Program-made: the position numbers and the translations under genes
Notes under the pieces: generated by a model
What the model saw: the letters and a program-made list of their open reading frames with translations, nothing else
Databases searched by the model: none
Told to the model about the DNA's origin: nothing
Source: an uncultured Ruminococcus sp.
Lineage (GTDB): Bacteria; Bacillota; Clostridia; Oscillospirales; Acutalibacteraceae
Reading direction: 5' to 3'
DNA: 6,691 nucleotides
Assembly (NCBI GenBank): GCA_937892835.1
Contig: CALBHM010000106.1
Coordinates: 1 to 6,691, forward strand
Part shown: positions 1-6,266 of the stretch, in pieces
Numbering within the stretch: position 1 is the stretch's first letter
Layout: each line of letters opens with the position of its first letter

Positions 1-561
1 GCATTCGGTCTTTCAATCGTTGCCGGTGCATATTCGATCGGCCACATTTCCGGCTGTCATGTTAATCCTGCGGTTTCTCTCGCAATGTTTATCAATGGCA
101 AGCTTGATATAATCGACCTTATCGGCTACATCGTCTCTCAGGTTGCAGGTGCTTTTGCCGGCAGCGGATTGCTCCTGCTCATTACCAAAGAAACCACAAT
201 GACCGGATTCGGTTCAAACGGCTACGGCGACCTCAGCAGCGTCGGCATTTCCATGACGGGTGCAATTATCGTTGAGGTAATCCTCACTTTTGTTTTTGTT
301 CTGACTATTCTCGGCGTAACATCAAGTGAAAAGTATTCCTCGGTTGCAGGCATTGTTATCGGCCTGACGCTTACATTTGTACACGTCATCGGAATTCCGC
401 TCACCGGCACTTCTGTCAACCCGGCAAGAAGCCTTGCTCCGGCAGTTCTCGAGGGAGGTATCGCTCTCAATCAGGTATGGGTGTTCATCGTCGCTCCTCT
501 CGCAGGTGCTGCATTGGCAGGAATTATTTTCAAATTCCTTTTCAAACCGAAAGAAGCATAA
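1..561 (+). CDS. aqpZ: Aquaporin Z-type water channel (MIP family), 5' end cut off by window
   Basis: Membrane channel for passive water movement. The frame is open from base 1 and ends at TAA 559-561, giving 186 visible residues; by alignment from memory with E. coli AqpZ about 41 N-terminal residues lie outside the window. Both pore NPA boxes are present: the first in HVNPAV (bases 64-72), the second in TSVNPARS (bases 418-426). The water-selective filter residues of AqpZ are visible: a His 12 residues before the second Asn, a Thr 3 before it, and the Arg right after the NPA. FGSNGYGD also matches the AqpZ extracellular loop. Long hydrophobic helices fill the rest, and the protein ends with a short basic tail (FKPKEA). 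The filter fits an orthodox water channel better than a glycerol facilitator, where the His is replaced by Gly. A Cys precedes the first NPA region (SGCHVNPA) where AqpZ has Gly. A terminator follows directly, so this is the last gene of its transcript. Confidence 0.93.
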   Translation, partial: AFGLSIVAGAYSIGHISGCHVNPAVSLAMFINGKLDIIDLIGYIVSQVAGAFAGSGLLLLITKETTMTGFGSNGYGDLSSVGISMTGAIIVEVILTFVFVLTILGVTSSEKYSSVAGIVIGLTLTFVHVIGIPLTGTSVNPARSLAPAVLEGGIALNQVWVFIVAPLAGAALAGIIFKFLFKPKEA

Positions 562-592
562 CATATTTAATATATCGTATAAAAATTTTTGC

Positions 593-629
593 ACCTCCTC
601 TTGAATGGTTCAAAGGGAGGTCGTTTTTT
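593..629 (+). terminator. Intrinsic terminator after the aquaporin gene
   Basis: ACCTCCTCTTGAA (593-605) pairs with TTCAAAGGGAGGT (609-621) around a TGG loop: 13 positions with one C-A mismatch and one G-T wobble. Two bases (CG) and then six Ts (624-629) follow. It starts 31 bases after the aquaporin stop and lies before the rlmD promoter, so it separates the two + strand genes. Confidence 0.85.
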
Positions 630-670
630 ATGGTGGAGAGAATTAAAAAATCTCATTCATCCCCTTTCTG

Positions 671-699
671 TTGATTTCATATTCGGAATGTGATAAAAT
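671..699 (+). promoter_or_regulatory. Sigma-A type promoter for the rlmD-like gene
   Basis: TTGATT (671-676), a 17-base spacer, then TAAAAT (694-699). The -10 box is preceded by TGA (691-693), which makes an extended TGn -10. It lies between the aquaporin terminator and the rlmD start. Transcription would begin near 706, only about 9 bases before the ATG at 715, so the mRNA leader would be very short and the weak ribosome site GGTGA (706-710) would sit at its extreme 5' end. Confidence 0.65.
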
Positions 700-714
700 A
701 ACCTCGGTGATTTT

Positions 715-2115
715 ATGCTTAAGAAAAACGATGAAATATATCTGACGGTCAAGAGCTGCACTGTACAGGGCAGCGGCGTCTGTGACTATGACGGCATGAC
801 CGTTTTTGTCCGTGGAGCGGTAACGGGTGACCGTGTGCTTGCACATATTATTAAAGTTAAAAAGACCTATGCCGTCGGCATTATAAAAAAGCTTGTTCAG
901 CGTTCGCCGATGAGAGCAAAGAACTTTTGTCCTATTGCCGAAAAATGCGGCGGCTGTTGCTTCGCTCATATAAAATATGAATCCGAGCTGGAAATCAAAG
1001 CACAGCAGGTTGCCGATAATTTTAAACGCCTCGGCAAGCTCGATATAACACCTGCTCCGATTATTCCTTCGCCCTCGGCTGAGCGATACAGAAACAAGGC
1101 ACAGTACCCTGTCGGCTCAGACGGAAGGTTTGCAGCAATCGGTTTCTATGCACCGATGACGCACAGAATAATCGACTGCGCCGACTGTCTTTTACAGCCG
1201 AAAGAATTTGCAAAAATAATCGATATTTTCCGTGATTGGATTCGTGAGAAAAAGATAAGCGTTTATAATGAATTCGACGGTTCGGGAATAATACGACATA
1301 TTTATATTCGCAAGGCAGTCGTTACAGGTCAGATAATGGTCTGCGTTGTCGCCAATTCCGACAGCGTTCCGCACACTGAAGCTTTAATTGAACAGCTCGA
1401 AGAAATTGACGGAATGACAAGCGTTATTCTGAACATAAACCGTGACAAGACAAATGTCGTGCTCGGCAAGGAGTGCAGAACACTCCGGGGAAGCGACTAT
1501 ATAACCGATGAGCTTTGCGGTTTAAAATTCAACCTCTCTCCCCTATCGTTTTATCAGGTCAACCATGACGGTGCAGAGATTCTTTATAACAAAGCGAAAG
1601 AATATGCATCCCTTACAGCCAGCGAAACGCTCGTCGACCTTTACTGCGGAACAGGCACAATCGGCCTGACTATGGCAAAGGAAGTCAAAAACCTCATCGG
1701 TGTTGAAATTATTCCACAGGCGATTGAAAATGCAAAAGAAAACGCAAAGCTTAACGGCATTGACAATGCTGAATTCATCTGCGCCGATGCGTCGCAAGCG
1801 GCTGCAACCCTGCTTGAACGTGGTGTAAAGCCCGACGTTGTAATTCTCGACCCTCCGAGAAAGGGCTGCGACGAAGCCTTGATAACCACCGTTGCCGAGA
1901 TGTCGCCCGAGAGGGTGGTCTATGTCTCATGCGACAGTGCAACTCTCGCCCGTGACTGCCAACGCTTTTCTGCCCTCGGCTACCAAACCCTCGCCGCCAC
2001 CCCTGTCGATATGTTCCCCCACACCGCACACGTTGAGACTGTTGCGTTATTGGTCAGGAACATATCAACTAAAGAACATGTTGTTATAGAGGTTAGACCG
2101 GAAGAGCTTGATTAA
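715..2115 (+). CDS. rlmD: 23S rRNA (uracil-C5)-methyltransferase, RlmD/RlmCD (RumA) family
   Basis: SAM-dependent enzyme that methylates C5 of uracil in 23S rRNA. E. coli RlmD acts on U1939; single Firmicutes enzymes (RlmCD) can act on both U747 and U1939, so the exact target is not settled here. The 466 residues hold all family landmarks. An N-terminal TRAM RNA-binding domain spans about 1-62. Iron-sulfur ligands are C72, C78, C81 (C-x5-C-x2-C) and probably C158. Others are FYQVN at 279-283, SAM motif I DLYCGTGTIG at 308-317, DPPR at 379-382, the catalytic nucleophile C406 in YVSCDS, and the general base E441 in HVE. The usual YVSCNP is YVSCDS here. ATG 715 is chosen because an in-frame stop lies at 694-696 and the TRAM domain begins directly after it. 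About 18 residues follow the usual end near VALLVR and finish in RPEELD. It has its own promoter, and a hairpin terminator follows. Confidence 0.94.
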   Translation: MLKKNDEIYLTVKSCTVQGSGVCDYDGMTVFVRGAVTGDRVLAHIIKVKKTYAVGIIKKLVQRSPMRAKNFCPIAEKCGGCCFAHIKYESELEIKAQQVADNFKRLGKLDITPAPIIPSPSAERYRNKAQYPVGSDGRFAAIGFYAPMTHRIIDCADCLLQPKEFAKIIDIFRDWIREKKISVYNEFDGSGIIRHIYIRKAVVTGQIMVCVVANSDSVPHTEALIEQLEEIDGMTSVILNINRDKTNVVLGKECRTLRGSDYITDELCGLKFNLSPLSFYQVNHDGAEILYNKAKEYASLTASETLVDLYCGTGTIGLTMAKEVKNLIGVEIIPQAIENAKENAKLNGIDNAEFICADASQAAATLLERGVKPDVVILDPPRKGCDEALITTVAEMSPERVVYVSCDSATLARDCQRFSALGYQTLAATPVDMFPHTAHVETVALLVRNISTKEHVVIEVRPEELD

Positions 2116-2171
2116 AACTCAATGCAATTAACACCTTTGACGATTGTTCCGAATCAATACAAATAATCACA

Positions 2172-2213
2172 TAAACCCGACCGCTCGCAAATGAGTTGTC
2201 GGGTTTATTTTCT
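2172..2213 (+). terminator. Intrinsic terminator after rlmD, in the convergent gap
   Basis: TAAACCCGAC (2172-2181) pairs perfectly with GTCGGGTTTA (2198-2207). An inner CTC/GAG pair (2184-2186 with 2193-2195) extends the stem toward the loop. TTTTCT follows at 2208-2213. It lies 56 bases after the rlmD stop. The stem also faces transcripts of the - strand gene, but on that side the T tract is weak. Confidence 0.8.
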
Positions 2214-2233
2214 CGCATAAATGCACCAAAGCA

Positions 2234-2261
2234 AATCTCCGCAGATTGCTCCACGGAGATT
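2234..2261 (-). terminator. Hairpin just beyond the secreted-protein gene, possible terminator
   Basis: AATCTCCG (2234-2241) and CGGAGATT (2254-2261) form an 8-bp perfect stem with a 12-base loop, 13 bases past the stop of the - strand gene. On the - strand only scattered Ts follow (TGCTTTGG), so it is a weak terminator at best. It may protect the 3' end or act together with the stem at 2172-2207. Confidence 0.45.
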
Positions 2262-2274
2262 GTGTGTTATTTAA

Positions 2275-5200
2275 TTAATACCAAATCCAGCCAAAGAGAA
2301 GAATCTTAATCAGCCACTGACCGAAGGAATATTTGACCGTTACCTTGCAGGTGTCTTGAACAGTGTTGCCGTTGGAATCGGTTACGGTGCAGGTTATTGT
2401 TGCGCTACCTTTCTTTGCGGCATAAACCTTGCCGTTCTTGTCAACCGTTGCAACCTTTGTATTCGATGATGAATACTTAACAGTGTACTTTGCGCCCTCA
2501 TCCGCCTTGATCGTTGGCTTGATTGTCGTCGACTTCTTATAATTCAGCGTAATGTCAGAAACGGAAACTGATTTTACGTTTGCCGACTGTTCAACGATTG
2601 CGTATTCGCTGAAATGGTTCGTCTTGAAGATAACATATCCGTCCTTGACCTCGCACGGAATCTTTGTTACCTTGCCGCTCACAGAATCGACGTAGCAGAC
2701 AAAGACTTTGTTTGTTGTGAATCCGTCGGGAAGAGGAATCTTAACGGTGATTTCGCCGTTCGGCTGAACCTTTACGCCGTCCTTGTACGTTGCAATATCA
2801 TAGATTTTCGAATTGACCTTACCGAATTCGGTGTTGATAAGCTGGAACGACTTTCCGCTGAACTGCTCCTCAACCTTAATCTCGGGGTCCGAATCATATT
2901 CATCATTGTAATTGATTTCGATTCCTGTCTTATCGTCCTTGATAACCTTGAGCTTTTCGATCGCACGGGTTTCAACCTTATCACAGACGGAGCAGGTTCT
3001 CTTTTCCTGACCCTCGGCCGTCGTTGTGGCTTCCTTTACAACCGTCCATTCGCTCCATGTGTGAGCAGCAAGCGGAAGCGTCTTTTCGTTGAACGTCTCG
3101 CCGCACTTCGAACAGATATCATACTCCATTCCCGCTACCTTGCAGGTGGAGGGGACTATGATGTGGTTGAGCGTGTGGGTGTGTTCATCTCCGTTGCCCT
3201 CAAGAATTTTAACAGGATACTCGTCCTTATATGGGCGATATGACCATACCGAACCGTCAGTTCGAGTAAAAACAGCCCGGTAGTCATGTGCCGATGCAAT
3301 CTTTATTTCATAAAAATCAACAACATGCGTCATTATTTTTGTAAGTTTGTCTTGTTCAATATGGGAATCTGAAACATACAAATCATCATTGGTATCAAGA
3401 TAAAACGCTTCTCCAATTTTTTTGACATTTGATAAATATGGAGCTTTTGCTTCTCGACTATAATAGAAATCACCGTTTGATGTCAGATAAACATATAAAC
3501 CGCTTCTCCAATTTGAGTTTCCTATTCTTTTAACATTTGAATCTACTTTTTTCTCTGTATTATCTCTTTCAATAACCCAAAGATTATTACTTTCGTCTGT
3601 ATAATAATATTTTGCCTCATAAATACTGCTTATATCCTTAACCGTATGATCTAAAAGCTTTCTGTTTTCGTTTCCGGTTTCGTAATACTTTTCAGCACTT
3701 AGGTAAGTAGTATTATCTTTCTTTGAATAGTATATTTTGTAATCATTTGTAGAAGATATTATATTTTTTACGTCAGAATCAACAAAAATCTTTTGCGGCG
3801 TTTCATCCTCTGTTTTATGAGAAAAATTATACAAATCGCCATTACTTTTCAAATAATACTTTCCAGATATATCTGCAACATCAGTATCAATTAATTGCAT
3901 GTCTTTAAGATGATAGCAATTTCCGTCATTATCCAACCCAATTCCATTGCAAGATGCATATGTAAGTTTATCCGTATCTGATATTTTTTTAAAATTATCT
4001 CCCAGTTTTTTATCGTTCTTCCATAGTACATTATCGCTCGTAATATAATAAACTGTTATATCGCCATCTTCATAATTTTTGTATGAATTTGCCATTAAAA
4101 CTGTGCAATTATTATTTATTTTTTTAAAGGTATTTTCGGTTTTTAAATAAACATCGCCGTCTGATGTGTTTATAATCGAAGCAGAAACAAGCACAGGAAT
4201 TTTTGAAGATGCTGTTCCCAAATCATTATTTTGCTCGTTCTTATTAACATGAACATTAAATTTCTTTGAAACTGATCCAAAAGTCACTGTAATAACAGCA
4301 TCACCCGGGCTTACCAGATTAAGAAAATAATTATCAACATAAACAACACTTTCATTTGAAGATTGATATGAGAATTTTTTTGTAAAATCGAAACTGTCAT
4401 ATTGATATACCTCTAACCGGCCCCAATTTCCTCTATAATTTTTAAAGAATGATAATGGTATTTTGGATTCATTAGAATATATATCATTATATTTTTGTAA
4501 AGCAAAATATTTTTCAGCAGATATTCTATCATTATATCCATATATTCTTGTTGCAGAATCAGCATATTCAAGACCAGAGATATCCTGAACATCGTAAAGA
4601 CATATATTCCCATCATATGCTCTCATTTCTGAAACAGAGATAATTCCATCTTCATCCTTATCAACCGAGCAAGAGATCAACTCCTCATAAAGCGATTGAT
4701 CATTAAAATTTATATATTCATCTTTATAGTCCGAAAGAGCGATAGTAAAATCTAATGATTCTTCTCCGTCAGAAATTGTTACTGTTTGTGCCCCAACCTT
4801 ACTTGATGAGTATCCTGATGAAGAATACTCGGAAATCTGTTTCCAAGTGTAATCAGATGAAAGCTTATATACCTCAATGGCCGATGAAAGCGGTGTGCCC
4901 TTTGAAATTATACAATTTTTGAATTTTATTTTAAGGTCACCTATATAAGTACATTCTATCCCTTCATCATTAGCCCAAGACTCAGCATATGAACCCCTTT
5001 TACACATAATTGATTTTGGATAATTATATTTTATATTTATGACACTGTCTGGGATTATTACGTTTAAACTATGCGATAAAATAGCTCCTGCACAAATATG
5101 AGTTGTTCCTAATTTAATTGTATCATTTTCGCCTAATTCAACAAGTTTATTTCCGAGATACAAACTTTCGTTATCCCAGTTGTTCCTATTTTTATAAAAA

Positions 5201-5892
5201 GCAGTTTCATTGATTTGCCAACCTCTAAATTCGTAGTCATCGGCAAAAATCAGCTTTTCTGCGTTTATAAAACAATTAAATTCTTCATTAAAATCATAAT
5301 AGTCATAATATGGACAATCACTGCTGAATCCAGGCTTAACAACTACTTTTTTTACCCAATTTACATTTTCATTTCCTAAAACAGAATATGATAAATATCC
5401 ATTATTCAATTCATTATTGTTTGGTTCAAATGTAATTGTTCCTGTTGATCTATCTTCTGTAATCTTACAATATTTACGTGGAATTACAGTTCCATCAACC
5501 TCAAAATTATTTTCTTTAATATTTGTAATCTTAAAGCCATAATTTTCTTCTGTATAGTCAAAATATTCCGAACAATGAAGCTTTATTATCAAAGAAGTAG
5601 CATTAAAGTCAATTGTCTTTCCTGCTATCATTTCACCACTGACAAATCCAAGAGAATCCTCATTTTCATCAAAAAACATAAGAGCATCAAATTCATCTAA
5701 TTCTGTTTCATCAGAAAAAGTGACAGAAAGAGATTTTGTACCCGGCTTTCCCTCATAAGTCCATTCATAGTCGCCGTATCCATATGGGTGTTCGGATTCG
5801 GGGTACTCGCTCTCAGCCGCAAATACCGTTATCGGCAAAGCCGAAAACATCATGAGAACGGCAAGGAGTAATGATATAAGTTTCTTTTCCAT
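2275..5892 (-). CDS. Very large secreted multidomain mosaic protein (CUB-like, LRR, EF-hand, Big_2, propeller-like repeats, CxxC module)
   Basis: Exported protein of 1205 residues, function unknown; I recognise no enzyme domain. Start ATG 5890-5892 is preferred over an in-frame ATG 48 bases upstream because GGGAGG precedes it and a clean signal peptide begins there (lysines at 3-4, hydrophobic 5-24, cleavage probably VFA|A after 25). Visible modules: CUB-like 29-125 (HPYGYGDYEWTY, SLSVTFS); unassigned 126-245; BspA-like LRR end 246-317 (IPDSV, RGSYAESWANDEGIECTYI); Ig-like group-3-like 320-388; EF-hand loop 411-422 (D411, D413, D415, G416, E422) with one degenerate LRR turn to about 455; Big_2-like 500-548; about nine degenerate propeller-type repeats 567-895 (TSNGDFY, SNNLW, KSNGDLY); an HxW...CxxC module 904-980 (C917, C927, C930, C967, C970); a beta-rich domain 983-1100 ending TNHFSEYAI; Big_2 1106-1186; aromatic tail 1187-1205. 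No LPXTG, SLH or full dockerin is seen. Residues about 51-865 are AT-rich, unlike both ends. Surface adhesion or sensing is a guess. Confidence 0.88.
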   Translation of the reverse strand: MEKKLISLLLAVLMMFSALPITVFAAESEYPESEHPYGYGDYEWTYEGKPGTKSLSVTFSDETELDEFDALMFFDENEDSLGFVSGEMIAGKTIDFNATSLIIKLHCSEYFDYTEENYGFKITNIKENNFEVDGTVIPRKYCKITEDRSTGTITFEPNNNELNNGYLSYSVLGNENVNWVKKVVVKPGFSSDCPYYDYYDFNEEFNCFINAEKLIFADDYEFRGWQINETAFYKNRNNWDNESLYLGNKLVELGENDTIKLGTTHICAGAILSHSLNVIIPDSVINIKYNYPKSIMCKRGSYAESWANDEGIECTYIGDLKIKFKNCIISKGTPLSSAIEVYKLSSDYTWKQISEYSSSGYSSSKVGAQTVTISDGEESLDFTIALSDYKDEYINFNDQSLYEELISCSVDKDEDGIISVSEMRAYDGNICLYDVQDISGLEYADSATRIYGYNDRISAEKYFALQKYNDIYSNESKIPLSFFKNYRGNWGRLEVYQYDSFDFTKKFSYQSSNESVVYVDNYFLNLVSPGDAVITVTFGSVSKKFNVHVNKNEQNNDLGTASSKIPVLVSASIINTSDGDVYLKTENTFKKINNNCTVLMANSYKNYEDGDITVYYITSDNVLWKNDKKLGDNFKKISDTDKLTYASCNGIGLDNDGNCYHLKDMQLIDTDVADISGKYYLKSNGDLYNFSHKTEDETPQKIFVDSDVKNIISSTNDYKIYYSKKDNTTYLSAEKYYETGNENRKLLDHTVKDISSIYEAKYYYTDESNNLWVIERDNTEKKVDSNVKRIGNSNWRSGLYVYLTSNGDFYYSREAKAPYLSNVKKIGEAFYLDTNDDLYVSDSHIEQDKLTKIMTHVVDFYEIKIASAHDYRAVFTRTDGSVWSYRPYKDEYPVKILEGNGDEHTHTLNHIIVPSTCKVAGMEYDICSKCGETFNEKTLPLAAHTWSEWTVVKEATTTAEGQEKRTCSVCDKVETRAIEKLKVIKDDKTGIEINYNDEYDSDPEIKVEEQFSGKSFQLINTEFGKVNSKIYDIATYKDGVKVQPNGEITVKIPLPDGFTTNKVFVCYVDSVSGKVTKIPCEVKDGYVIFKTNHFSEYAIVEQSANVKSVSVSDITLNYKKSTTIKPTIKADEGAKYTVKYSSSNTKVATVDKNGKVYAAKKGSATITCTVTDSNGNTVQDTCKVTVKYSFGQWLIKILLFGWIWY

Positions 5893-5902
5893 TTTGTTGT
5901 TT

Positions 5903-5908
5903 CCTCCC
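5903..5908 (-). promoter_or_regulatory. Ribosome binding site that fixes the start of the secreted protein
   Basis: The - strand reads GGGAGG, then ten bases (AAACAACAAA), then ATG at 5892-5890. The upstream in-frame ATG at 5940-5938 has no such site; it overlaps the terminator stem and would place 16 polar residues before the signal peptide. The start at 5892 is therefore clearly preferred. Confidence 0.85.
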
Positions 5909-5931
5909 AACAAGTTTTTATTTTCTATATA

Positions 5932-5975
5932 TAAAAACAACCCGACAAGGCTTGGTATGCAAGCCCTGTCAGGTT
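5932..5975 (-). terminator. Strong intrinsic terminator in the leader of the secreted-protein gene, candidate attenuator
   Basis: On the - strand AACCTGACAGGGCTTG (5975-5960) pairs with CAAGCCTTGTCGGGTT (5954-5939) along all 16 positions, two of them G-U wobbles, around the loop CATAC, followed by GTTTTTA (5938-5932). On the + strand the two wobbles become C-A mismatches, which shows the structure is meant for - strand RNA. It begins 2 bases after the stop of the 30-codon ORF and ends 40 bases before the start codon of the large gene. It could simply end the small transcript, or control read-through into the large gene. Confidence 0.82.
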
Positions 5976-5977
5976 AG

Positions 5978-6070
5978 TTAAGCGCAATTATTTATTTTTA
6001 TGTATGCAAAAGCAAGCGAGCAGACTTCGGCAGCCGTTTTTACATTATACTTCTGCATACCCATTTTCAT
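5978..6070 (-). CDS. Candidate leader peptide or small protein, 30 codons (28 from second ATG)
   Basis: Short ORF too small for usual gene calling. It starts ATG at 6070-6068, or at 6064-6062, the second ATG, which sits 10 bases behind AAGGGA (6080-6075 on the - strand) and so matches the spacing used by the neighbouring large gene. It begins MKMGMQKYNV, continues with KTAAEVCSLAFAYIKIN and ends NCA, stop TAA 5980-5978. An in-frame TGA lies immediately upstream. It is lysine-containing and weakly amphipathic, has no signal peptide, and shows no run of one amino acid as in classical amino-acid leaders. I do not recognise it. Support comes from context: a promoter 32 bases upstream, a ribosome site, and a strong terminator 2 bases downstream. 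It could be a leader peptide controlling the large gene, an independent small protein, or chance. Confidence 0.42.
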   Translation of the reverse strand: MKMGMQKYNVKTAAEVCSLAFAYIKINNCA

Positions 6071-6101
6071 TCAATCCCTTTTTTCTAAATTCTACCTTTT
6101 T

Positions 6102-6130
6102 ATTTTACACGATTTATTTCCATTTTGCAA
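6102..6130 (-). promoter_or_regulatory. Promoter for the leader ORF and possibly the secreted-protein gene
   Basis: Read on the - strand: TTGCAA (6130-6125), a 17-base spacer, TAAAAT (6107-6102). It has the same -10 and spacer as the rlmD promoter. Expected start near 6095, giving a leader of about 25-31 bases to the small ORF. A 38-bp palindrome begins 2 bases upstream of the -35 box. Confidence 0.6.
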
Positions 6131-6132
6131 TA

Positions 6133-6170
6133 GTGTGACAAAAATAACAAATTTGTATTTTTTGTCACAC
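6133..6170. promoter_or_regulatory. 38-bp palindrome next to a -35 box, candidate operator
   Basis: Half-sites GTGTGACAAAAA (6133-6144) and TTTTTGTCACAC (6159-6170) continue inward to a centre AAATTT; 17 of 19 positions are symmetric, the exceptions being a TA/AT swap. The symmetry, the A/T-rich arms and the position against the -35 box fit a binding site for a dimeric regulator. As RNA it would also form a long hairpin, but no clear T tract follows on the - strand. Confidence 0.6.
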
Positions 6171-6187
6171 CCCCTTTTTCGCAAAGT

Positions 6188-6219
6188 TTGTGAAAAATGA
6201 CGGTGATATGTTTTCACAA
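6188..6219. promoter_or_regulatory. Second inverted repeat with a related half-site
   Basis: TTGTGAAAA (6188-6196) and TTTTCACAA (6211-6219) form a perfect 9-bp inverted repeat with 14 bases between. Its half-site TGTGAAAA resembles TGTGACAAAA of the palindrome at 6133-6170. GGTGA (6202-6206) and TCACC (6222-6226) add a second, offset dyad. Confidence 0.5.
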
Positions 6220-6266
6220 TTTCACCATTTCTGACATTTTATGTAAATTCGAGTTTTTCAATAGCC

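Noticed and set aside
643..969. 108-codon - strand frame over the start of rlmD
   Set aside because: It is antisense to the TRAM domain and iron-sulfur motif of a clearly conserved gene and covers its promoter; no ribosome site and no family resemblance.
2614..3243. Open + strand frame of 209 codons antisense to the secreted protein
   Set aside because: It lies wholly inside the GC-rich 3' part of the well-supported - strand gene, has no good ribosome site and no recognisable domain. High GC in the third codon position of the real gene explains the open antisense frame.
5893..5940. Alternative start of the secreted protein at the ATG 5940-5938
   Set aside because: It would add MFLYIENKNLLGGNNK before the signal peptide, overlaps the terminator stem and T tract, and lacks a ribosome site; the ATG at 5892 has GGGAGG at good spacing.
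6044..6074. Internal promoter TTGAAT - 19 - TATAAT on the - strand within the small ORF
   Set aside because: The -10 is perfect but the -35 is weak and the spacer long. It would still lie upstream of the terminator, so it would not free the large gene from it.
5939..6095. Known riboswitch class in the leader (cyclic-di-GMP, T-box, cobalamin considered)
   Set aside because: I found none of the conserved cores of these classes, and most of the leader is taken by a plausible ORF. A new or peptide-based element cannot be excluded.
6000..6200. 66-codon + strand frame
   Set aside because: It runs through the leader promoter and the palindrome, is Phe/Ile/Leu-rich because of AT-rich DNA, and has no ribosome site. 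The opposite-strand small ORF has better context.
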